In this document: positions 8,998 through 13,987 of the stretch, in pieces
Position numbering within the stretch: the stretch's first letter is position 1
Layout: every line of letters starts with the position of its first letter
Assembly (NCBI GenBank): GCA_003520965.1
Contig: DOTU01000205.1
Span: 1-14,427 of the forward strand
Reading direction: 5' to 3'
DNA length: 14,427 nucleotides
DNA from: Candidatus Zixiibacteriota bacterium
Lineage (GTDB): Bacteria > Zixibacteria > MSB-5A5 > UBA10806
The notes under the pieces: model-generated
What the model was told of the DNA's origin: nothing
The model's database searches: none
What the model saw: only the letters and a program-made list of their open reading frames with translations
Made by a program: the position numbers and the translations under genes

Positions 8998-10587
8998 TTA
9001 CTTCACGTGGACTACCTTAATATTATTTTTTGAATCTCCCTTCCGCCCGATGAAGTAAATCCCTGATGGAAGTGGCTGGTTATCGTCCCCCTTGGCGTCC
9101 CATAATATTTTGTGATTGCCCTCGTTATAAAGGTATTTCGTTATTATCCTTCCTTGAATATCATAGATATTAATTATTCCAGATTCTTTAGAGCTAATAT
9201 CAATAATCAATGACGAATTGAAAGGATTTGGATAAGCCGAAATAGCAAAATCTTTTGGAATCACGGTTCCTGACTCTTCAATATTATCCGTTGAGTCAGG
9301 AGTAAATCTCTTATAGAATAAGTCTATTGCGCCGCTATTCAATACTTCCGCCCAGACAACATGAATATTACCTCTATCCATTGAAAGAACGGCAGCCCCT
9401 GATTCTCCTTCGGTTTGGGTAAGCCTCTGTTCTCCGAGCCATGTGAGCCCTCCATCGTTGCTGCGATTGAAAACTATTTCAGGTTCTCCCGATATATTAA
9501 ATTGGATGTCCGCCCAAACTGAAGTTAACGTATCCTCAGTGAATTCAAAGCTTGGCGCCGCTGCGGTATGATGGGTAGATGGCTGCGTCTCAAAGTGCCA
9601 TTGCAGTCCGTTGTTATCTGAAATTGAGGCAAAAATATCACCCCAGGATGCATATATTTGATATCTATAGTCCATATAACCTACTATTATTTGACCCGTC
9701 GATTTATTACATGTCATACAGGGCGTTTGTGCGTCATACTGAATATTGGGTGATATCCAGATCGTGTCCGACCAGGTTCTGCCCGCATCTGTGCTCCTGT
9801 AACCATATATATGAACTTCATATCTTCTACTGGAATCGGCTGTACCGGCCCAGGCGACAAGCAGAGTGCCAGAACAATAACTCATTCTTATCGGTTGTGG
9901 CATTAAAACAAACGGATGCCCCATCGTAACCTCATCGCTCCAAGTGGTTCCATAATTATAGGAATGGAGCGATTTGAAGGGGCGAGAGCCGGTGGAATCA
10001 TCCCTTTCACTAAAATAGGCCAAAAAGATGGAATCTCCCTTAACAGCGGAAACCGGAAGACCAAAATGATTGGGGTTATCGGTATAAACATAGGAAGGAT
10101 TGCCCCAGGTGGTTCCTGCGTTGGACGATTTTCTTATTCCAATGGTGGTTATGCCTACTGTCGGATCCCAATCAAACCAGCTTACCAAAAGGCCACGTTC
10201 TGCCTGATTAAGTGTAGGATTGGCATCAGGACATGGATGATTGGGAGCGCTTAAATCTACGATAGGCCCCCACGTTTGTCCGCCGTCAGTACTTCTTATA
10301 TATGAGACGCGCGCTGAATTGGTTATCGATTCTGTCCAGACTACATGCACCGTGTCGTTTCTGGCAATTACCTGGGGGCTGATCTCATTGCCCCTATAGG
10401 TTAGGCGCATGTTTTCAGACCAACCGGCGTGGGTATTATTTTGGGGAATAATTATACAAAGTAATAGAAGCAGTATAATTTGGTAGATTTTGGAATTGGA
10501 ATACCGCAAAAAGATCTCCTTCGCTTGTGCAAAGTGATCCCGGTATCCCAAACAGATTTTATCGGGTTCTCTCATTTCTGTCAACAT
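8998..10587 (-). CDS. Exported six-bladed Asp-box (sialidase-fold) beta-propeller with C-terminal sorting domain
   Basis: A 529-residue protein and first gene of the minus-strand cluster. Six Asp-boxes lie at residues 99 (STDGGQTW), 154 (SSNAGTTW), 209 (SYNYGTTW), 265 (STDAGRTW), 323 (SDNNGLQW) and 376 (SNDGGLTW), which indicates six blades of about 55 residues. Residues 447-529 are the sorting domain (AYPNPFNSS, ILWDAKGDDNQPLPSGIYF, a lysine-rich end). The signal core is residues 35-54, with cleavage after THA. The N-terminus aligns without a gap to the paralogue at 2644-4197 and shares MLTE, PDKI, LGY, KE and LRYS. As there, a TTG at 10509-10507 (Leu27) with AAGGAG at 10521-10516 is a second plausible start. 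Not all Asp-box proteins are enzymes, and nothing here proves sialidase activity. Confidence 0.9.
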   Translation of the reverse strand: MLTEMREPDKICLGYRDHFAQAKEIFLRYSNSKIYQIILLLLLCIIIPQNNTHAGWSENMRLTYRGNEISPQVIARNDTVHVVWTESITNSARVSYIRSTDGGQTWGPIVDLSAPNHPCPDANPTLNQAERGLLVSWFDWDPTVGITTIGIRKSSNAGTTWGNPSYVYTDNPNHFGLPVSAVKGDSIFLAYFSERDDSTGSRPFKSLHSYNYGTTWSDEVTMGHPFVLMPQPIRMSYCSGTLLVAWAGTADSSRRYEVHIYGYRSTDAGRTWSDTIWISPNIQYDAQTPCMTCNKSTGQIIVGYMDYRYQIYASWGDIFASISDNNGLQWHFETQPSTHHTAAAPSFEFTEDTLTSVWADIQFNISGEPEIVFNRSNDGGLTWLGEQRLTQTEGESGAAVLSMDRGNIHVVWAEVLNSGAIDLFYKRFTPDSTDNIEESGTVIPKDFAISAYPNPFNSSLIIDISSKESGIINIYDIQGRIITKYLYNEGNHKILWDAKGDDNQPLPSGIYFIGRKGDSKNNIKVVHVK

Positions 10588-10715
10588 ATTTATTCTCCCT
10601 TTTTATCTCTTTTCAAGCAAGGGCAAATGTCCAATCCAAAAGTTGCCAAAGGAAAGATACCACGAGCCCCAAAAGGTATCAACAATCTTCAGGGCTTTTA
10701 TATTCCATTATTTTT
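10588..10715 (-). promoter_or_regulatory. Conserved structured leader (copy B) of the first propeller gene
   Basis: This is the second copy of the leader at 4198-4325. On the minus strand GATACC (10680-10675) pairs with GGTATC (10661-10656). AGCCCT (10696-10691) can pair with GGGGCT (10670-10665) in the hairpin loop. Compared with copy A the loop arm changes at two positions and both changes keep pairing (A-U to G-U, and G-U to G-C). GGGAG near the 3' end is the ribosome binding site for the ATG at 10587. It is not a riboswitch class I can name, and conservation may simply reflect recent duplication. Confidence 0.5.
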
Positions 10716-10909
10716 GGGGGAAGTTCAAAGCACTGCTATCTATGAAAGCAAAAACTTACAGTAATTCATATTGCTTATGCTTCTTCGGGTTTGGGACCCG
10801 AGGGTCAGCTAAAGTAAATCACATTTAACATCGAATATACCAGCTATTTTATGGCATAAGAAATGTATAAATCCATCAGTTTATAAACTAAAAACAGAAA
10901 GGAATTCCC
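10716..10909. promoter_or_regulatory. Divergent intergenic region: promoters of the exported-protein cluster and of the ubiquitin-like operon
   Basis: About 190 bp separate the minus-strand leader from the ubiquitin-like gene. Promoters for both directions should lie here or overlap the leader edge. For the plus strand, TATAAA at 10866-10871 is a possible -10 with no good -35, so I do not assign it. An imperfect inverted repeat lies at 10783-10803. The ribosome binding site AAAGGAA (10898-10904) is 5 nt before the ATG at 10910. Confidence 0.35.
10783..10803. repeat. Short inverted repeat in the divergent intergenic region
   Basis: CTTCGGGT and ACCCGAGG (loop TTGGG) form an 8-bp stem with one G-U pair. 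There is no U-tract on either strand, so it is not an obvious terminator. It lies about 107 nt upstream of the ubiquitin-like gene and could be an operator or a 5' UTR hairpin. No function can be assigned. Confidence 0.35.
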
Positions 10910-11134
10910 ATGAAAATCAAGATTCTCAAGCTCGGCGAATCCGCCAAGGAAATCGACGTCGCCGATGGAGCCACTGTCGAACACGTGATCCAATCATCCG
11001 GCTTTTCCAGAGAGCATATGACGGTTACTCTCAACGGTCACCCCACCTTCGACACCTCTCCTGTGAAAGACGGCGATGTCGTCACCATGAACCCGCATAT
11101 CAAGGGAGGATTGATTGCCCTGGGAAAAGATTGA
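10910..11134 (+). CDS. Ubiquitin-like modifier precursor (ThiS/MoaD-like beta-grasp) with internal diglycine
   Basis: A 74-residue protein with the beta-grasp layout of ThiS/MoaD/ubiquitin-like proteins: a first hairpin (MKIKILKLGESAKEIDV), the helix start DGATVEHVIQSSG, a VTLNG strand, then PVKDGDVVTMNP leading to KGG. The diglycine is Gly66-Gly67, followed by seven residues (LIALGKD), so the mature end would have to be exposed by proteolysis. The JAB peptidase encoded two genes downstream is the obvious candidate. Family knowledge: E1-like ThiF proteins adenylate the C-terminal Gly of such modifiers. The operon context (E2-like and JAB genes, no thiamine or molybdopterin genes) points to protein conjugation rather than sulfur transfer, which is an inference. 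The AAAGGAA ribosome binding site is 5 nt from the ATG. The end of the gene overlaps the start of the E2-like gene by 20 nt. It is a single modifier domain, not a tandem one. Confidence 0.85.
   Translation: MKIKILKLGESAKEIDVADGATVEHVIQSSGFSREHMTVTLNGHPTFDTSPVKDGDVVTMNPHIKGGLIALGKD
11103..11110 (+). promoter_or_regulatory. Ribosome binding site of the E2-like gene, built into the diglycine codons
   Basis: AGGGAGGA lies 4 nt before the TTG start at 11115. Its last six bases are the GGA GGA codons for Gly66-Gly67 of the ubiquitin-like protein. It decides the TTG start, because no ATG with a Shine-Dalgarno lies nearby in that frame. Translation of the modifier and of the E2-like protein is therefore likely to be coupled. 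Confidence 0.7.
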
Positions 11135-12314
11135 GAGGTTAATTCAGTCCCAGGCACAGAAGCTCAATATCCCCGTTCAAACCCTTCAGCACCTAAGCGA
11201 TTCACAACCAACCCAATATCCCGGCATCCGCATTATCTTTGATTCCAATTCCCAGAAGCAGGTTACTCTCGGGGAATCTTTCCTGGTGATCGGTCTTCCA
11301 GTCACCAGGGAAACCCTTAAGCCTATCACTCAAATCATCCAGGATAACCTGCCTAAACTTGCTCGCAACTATCACCAGAGACAAAAGGACCAGCTTAAAC
11401 GGCTGGTCCTTTCTGGTATCGAGGAAAGAAGGTCATCGCTCAAGGATACAATTCAACAAGCTGAATACACTCTGGAAAGCCTGAATCGGGAGATGTTTGA
11501 GCTTGCCCGTAAGCGGGAACTGGACAAGACCATCTTATCCCACCTGGAAAAGCCAACTATTCCACCTCCCAAAAGGATCTCGTCGGAATACTCCAGCCTC
11601 AAGAAACTTGTGCCATCACTCTACCAGCAGATCGAGTTTGAGGATAATACCGTCAGAGCCAAAACGTATCCGGTCAGCATCTCATACGAAAGTGATGACT
11701 ATGATATTGGGACTCTGGTAATCGAACTTAATCTATCACGGGGACAAGCCAAGATTACCAATCTCACCAACGCATCCAACGGCTATCCGCATCCGCATGT
11801 TAACGAATCCGGCGAAATCTGCCTGGGTAACATTTCGACCGGACTGGCCAGGATGCTTGGCGAGTTTGAAATCTATGGGGCTTTGGAGCTTCTGCACAAG
11901 TTCGTTCATACTTACAACGAACCTGATGCCTACCAGAAGATCCAGTACTGGGACGACCCCGATTATTGTGAAGAAGATGACGAATACGAGAGGTGCCGTA
12001 ACGGCGGTAGTTACGGCCGGGCCTGCCTGGACTGTGGTGATTCAGAATGCCCATACTACGACAATGCTCTGGAGGAATGTTCAGAAGAGCCCGATTTCGC
12101 CAAATGCGTAGCCTGCGGTGAACGGTGCAACGCCGGAAAAGAACTTCTATCGGATTGTCACAATGAGAATCCGTTGGGATGCATGACCTGCTCGTTTTCC
12201 AGCTGTCCTCATTTTCGAGACGATGAATCGTGCCGGGGCGCTAATCCAGATTCCTGTAAAACCTGCAATATCGATTATTGCCAATACAAGGGGGTGTCAA
12301 ATGAAGCAGCCTGA
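11115..12314 (+). CDS. E2-like ubiquitin-conjugating protein with coiled-coil N-terminus and Cys-rich tail
   Basis: A 399-residue protein starting at TTG, overlapping the modifier gene by 20 nt. Residues 1-62 form a small alpha/beta segment. Residues of about 66-146 are charged and helical (probable coiled coil), and a KPTIPPPKR linker follows. Residues of about 155-275 resemble a UBC fold: GTLVIELNL and AKITNLTN strands, then HPHVNESGEICLGN with His226-Pro227 and Cys236. The distance from this His to Cys is 10 residues, exactly as in the HPN...C active site of eukaryotic E2s, with His228 replacing Asn. Cys236 is the predicted thioester cysteine. Residues 285-389 contain 17 cysteines, 16 of them in four regular Cys4 modules (see the separate entry). 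Role (inferred): accepts the modifier from the E1 and transfers it to targets, with the tail possibly acting as an E3-like or target-binding part. It is longer than a plain E2 (about 150 residues). It ends with a 14-nt overlap with the JAB gene. Confidence 0.82.
   Translation: MPWEKIERLIQSQAQKLNIPVQTLQHLSDSQPTQYPGIRIIFDSNSQKQVTLGESFLVIGLPVTRETLKPITQIIQDNLPKLARNYHQRQKDQLKRLVLSGIEERRSSLKDTIQQAEYTLESLNREMFELARKRELDKTILSHLEKPTIPPPKRISSEYSSLKKLVPSLYQQIEFEDNTVRAKTYPVSISYESDDYDIGTLVIELNLSRGQAKITNLTNASNGYPHPHVNESGEICLGNISTGLARMLGEFEIYGALELLHKFVHTYNEPDAYQKIQYWDDPDYCEEDDEYERCRNGGSYGRACLDCGDSECPYYDNALEECSEEPDFAKCVACGERCNAGKELLSDCHNENPLGCMTCSFSSCPHFRDDESCRGANPDSCKTCNIDYCQYKGVSNEAA
11994..12311 (+). repeat. 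Four tandem Cys4 (putative zinc-binding) modules in the E2-like protein tail
   Basis: Cysteines at residues 294/304/307/312, 322/331/334/338, 348/356/359/364 and 373/381/384/389 repeat the pattern C-x7-9-C-x2-C-x3-4-C with a period of 25-28 residues. The CxxC cores are CLDC, CVAC, CMTC and CKTC, and the spacers are acidic. One further cysteine (285) precedes the array. Four cysteines per unit suggest one metal ion (probably zinc) each. The repeat is visible in protein rather than DNA, so the duplication is old or strongly selected. No named zinc-finger family is assigned. Confidence 0.75.
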
Positions 12315-12984
12315 ATTTATGATACTCATCGACAATCAGGCGTACACCAAGCTGCGCCATTTCATCGAGCTTTCCAATCACGATGAGATTAGTTTCCTGG
12401 GACTGATAGACGAAATCAAGGATGGCGACCAAATCCAGGCTCTCCTGGTATCGGATATTTACCTTCTCGATCAGACGGTAACGCCAATTGAAACCACGCT
12501 TGCCAACAAAGCTGTGGCTGACTTAATGATCGAGCTAGCCAGCACCAGCATCGATGTCTCCAGATTAAAATGCTGGATTCATTCGCACGCTGACATGAAA
12601 GTATTCTGGTCTGTGACCGACGACGATTGCTGTTCCACCTTGGCCAACGGCTCTTATTCGGTCTCAATCGTGACGAACTCACGCGGCGATATTCTCTCGC
12701 GTATCGATGTCTACCAGCCATGTCACATGACTTTGGATAAAGTTGCTACCCGGATTCATTATCCTCTGTCCTCTGAGATATCCGAGCTCTATACCACTGA
12801 ATTCCAGTCCAAGGTAAAAAGAAGCAAGCCTCTCCCCCGGTCTAAAGATCGTAATAAGGCAGCTTTGACCCTGGATGACCAGAATGAACTCGAACAGGCG
12901 TTGGATCAGGGGTATATCAATATCTACGAGTACCAGGAGTTGGCTGGCTTTTCAGTTTTCGATGATGTCTGTGGAGGGGCTTGA
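12301..12984 (+). CDS. JAB/JAMM metalloprotease (predicted deubiquitinase-like isopeptidase)
   Basis: A 227-residue protein. The start is ATG 12301, with AAGGGGG 6 nt upstream. An in-frame earlier start at 12223 has no Shine-Dalgarno and would overlap the E2-like tail by about 90 nt. The JAMM motif is complete: Glu29 (DEISFLGLI), then HSHADMKVFWSVTD giving His94, His96, Ser104 and Asp107 in exact HxH-x7-S-x2-D spacing. The core is residues of about 5-150. A charged helical extension (about 150-227) ends in VCGGA. Family knowledge: these are zinc isopeptidases that cleave after the Gly-Gly of ubiquitin-like modifiers. Inferred role here: trims LIALGKD from the modifier precursor and removes it from conjugates. 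The terminal GG of this protein coincides with the Shine-Dalgarno of the next gene, so it need not have a function. The stop is 2 nt before the E1 start. Confidence 0.9.
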   Translation: MKQPEFMILIDNQAYTKLRHFIELSNHDEISFLGLIDEIKDGDQIQALLVSDIYLLDQTVTPIETTLANKAVADLMIELASTSIDVSRLKCWIHSHADMKVFWSVTDDDCCSTLANGSYSVSIVTNSRGDILSRIDVYQPCHMTLDKVATRIHYPLSSEISELYTTEFQSKVKRSKPLPRSKDRNKAALTLDDQNELEQALDQGYINIYEYQELAGFSVFDDVCGGA

Positions 12985-12986
12985 GT

Positions 12987-13670
12987 ATGGAGAATAGATT
13001 TATTCGTCAACAGGAGCTTGTCGATCAGGACAAACTATCTAGCCTTTCAGTGACGATCGTTGGATGTGGTGCGGTTGGCAGTTTCACGGCATTATCGCTG
13101 GCCAAAATGGGCATTCGACAGTTAACCCTGATTGACCATGATGAAGTCAGTATCGAGAACCTGCCCAATCAGTTCTTTCGAGAGGAAGATATGGACCGCA
13201 AGAAGGTCGTGGCCTGCATGGAGATTCTGGAGTTATTCGATTCTGGGGTTAAGGTTTTCCCGCAGCCCCGGCCATATGTTAAAGGCAAACTGGAATCCGA
13301 TATTGTCATATCCTCTGTGGATTCTATGCAGGTTCGAAAGGCGGTTTGGCAGTCAGTTCTTCGAGATAAAAAGGCCAGGTTGCTCATCGATCCGCGCATG
13401 GCAGCGCATGTGGTTCAGGTCTATTCAGTAATTCCAGGTGATCCTTCAAGCACAAAGGCTTACGAATCAACCATTGTGTCCGACAACCAGGCTCTCCCCG
13501 ACCGTTGTACTGCCCGATCGATCATCTATACGGTTCTGCCATTGGCGGCATTAATCTGTCGCCAAATAGCATTGTTTGCCAATGGTGAATGGGTTGAGCC
13601 GGGGATTACTTTGGATCTTAAAACCTTAAGCCTGATAAAGGGGGGCATAAACTCATGGGCCGGAAAATGA
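12987..13670 (+). CDS. ThiF-type E1-like adenylyltransferase
   Basis: A 227-residue protein. The start chosen is ATG 12987, because GGAGGGG (12973-12979) is 7 nt upstream. A TTG at 12981, in frame, is the alternative. It is a compact Rossmann-type adenylation domain: VTIVGCGAVGS with GxGxxG at residues 26-31, Asp50 at the end of strand 2 (LTLIDHDEV), ENLPNQFFR (Asn58, Asn61, Gln62, Arg65), Lys73 (MDRKKVVA) and Asp112 in SSVDSM. These are the usual ATP-binding positions of the ThiF/MoeB/E1 family. Cys174 in DRCTARSIIYT is the best candidate for the thioester cysteine in the crossover loop. The paired CxxC zinc site of ThiF/MoeB is absent, and there is no C-terminal ubiquitin-fold domain. Role: activates the modifier by adenylating its C-terminal glycine, then hands it to the E2-like protein. 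Its 3' end may be followed by coupled small ORFs. Confidence 0.9.
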   Translation: MENRFIRQQELVDQDKLSSLSVTIVGCGAVGSFTALSLAKMGIRQLTLIDHDEVSIENLPNQFFREEDMDRKKVVACMEILELFDSGVKVFPQPRPYVKGKLESDIVISSVDSMQVRKAVWQSVLRDKKARLLIDPRMAAHVVQVYSVIPGDPSSTKAYESTIVSDNQALPDRCTARSIIYTVLPLAALICRQIALFANGEWVEPGITLDLKTLSLIKGGINSWAGK

Positions 13671-13732
13671 AATGGGTGCTGGCGGCTATCGCGGAGGTAG
13701 TCAGGCATCTTGTCTGCAGGAGGTTTCGATGA
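13655..13732 (+). CDS. Possible 21-25 residue micropeptide coupled between the E1 and the last small gene
   Basis: In the frame of ATG 13655 there is a 25-codon ORF (hydrophobic core WVLAAIAEVVRHLV, tail CRRFR). An internal ATG at 13667 overlaps the E1 stop as ATGA and gives 21 residues. Its own TGA (13730-13732) overlaps the ATG of the next ORF, again as ATGA. A purine-rich AAAGGGGGG (13637-13645) lies 9 nt before ATG 13655. The double ATGA linkage is what supports it. It could be a small amphipathic or membrane peptide, or only a coupling device. There is no family to recognise. Confidence 0.35.
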   Translation: MGRKMKWVLAAIAEVVRHLVCRRFR

Positions 13733-13860
13733 AAGAAAAAGATGTTGAGGAGTTAGCCGAGTCTGTCGGCAGACTGGTGGAGAAGATACTGAGGCTAGTA
13801 TTGGAAAAGGAAAGCAGATCCGACAAATCTCAACCTAAAAAGAAACTTGCCAAAGCATAA
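13729..13860 (+). CDS. Small helical hypothetical protein at the end of the ubiquitin-like operon
   Basis: A 43-residue protein. The start is ATG 13729, because a perfect AGGAGG (13718-13723) is 5 nt upstream. An in-frame ATG at 13672, 1 nt after the E1 stop, would give 62 residues with a Gly-rich N-terminus but has no Shine-Dalgarno. Residues 3-27 form an amphipathic, probably coiled-coil helix (VEELAESVGRLVEKILRLVL), followed by a basic tail (SQPKKKLAKA). Its function is unknown. It shares the transcript of the E1/E2/JAB genes and is followed 8 nt later by the terminator, so it is the last operon member. It could be a partner, a substrate or an adaptor, and nothing in the sequence decides which. 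Confidence 0.6.
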   Translation: MKEKDVEELAESVGRLVEKILRLVLEKESRSDKSQPKKKLAKA

Positions 13861-13868
13861 ACTAAAAG

Positions 13869-13894
13869 AGAGTGACATACTGTCACTCTTTTTT
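13869..13894 (+). terminator. Intrinsic terminator of the ubiquitin-like operon
   Basis: A perfect 9-bp stem (AGAGTGACA / TGTCACTCT) with a 3-nt loop (TAC) is followed by six T residues (13889-13894). On the minus strand the same stem is followed by CTTTTAG, so it may also stop transcription from the converging gene at 13988. Confidence 0.9.
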
Positions 13895-13987
13895 ATCCAT
13901 TATAAACGGTGCCAATCGTCAGTTTAATGTTAGCATACTAATTCCTAACAAAAGGTAAATAAAGGACAACAAAATTCTTTGAGTCAT

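Noticed and set aside
2644..10587. Calling the Asp-box proteins sialidases
   Set aside because: Asp-boxes mark the propeller fold, not the activity. The catalytic Arg triad, Tyr/Glu pair and acid/base Asp could not be identified, so they are described only as propellers.
10783..10803. tRNA fragment or attachment site (T-arm-like stem with GGGTTTGGGACCC)
   Set aside because: The loop lacks the TTCRA pattern of a T-loop, and no acceptor, D or anticodon arm is present. No direct repeat of it was seen elsewhere, so it is kept only as an inverted repeat.
12223..12300. Upstream start of the JAB gene inside the E2-like tail
   Set aside because: It would encode residues out of frame with the Cys-rich modules and has no ribosome binding site. 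ATG 12301 has AAGGGGG at good spacing and gives a normal JAB N-terminus.
12958..12984. C-terminal VCGGA of the JAB protein as a second modifier-like diglycine
   Set aside because: The two Gly codons are part of the GGAGGGG ribosome binding site of the E1 gene, and there is no beta-grasp domain before them.
10910..13670. Thiamine, molybdopterin or CBASS (Cap2/Cap3) operon
   Set aside because: No thiG/thiE, moaE or similar genes, and no cGAS-like nucleotidyltransferase or effector, lie next to the ThiF, Ubl, E2 and JAB genes. The modifier is encoded in the operon, unlike in CBASS.
399..13708. Many short open frames on the strand opposite to, or in other frames of, the long genes
   Set aside because: They lie inside well-supported genes, lack ribosome binding sites and have low-complexity or unstructured products typical of shadow frames.
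13672..13860. 62-codon version of the last small gene
   Set aside because: ATG 13672 has no Shine-Dalgarno and the extra N-terminus is Gly-rich and unlike the rest. ATG 13729 has a perfect AGGAGG. The long form is kept only as an alternative.
13928..13950. Second hairpin (TGTTAG / CTAACA) as terminator for the minus-strand gene at 13988
   Set aside because: The stem is only 6 bp, the loop is 11 nt and AT-rich, and there is no U-tract. The perfect stem at 13869-13889 is the better candidate in both directions.
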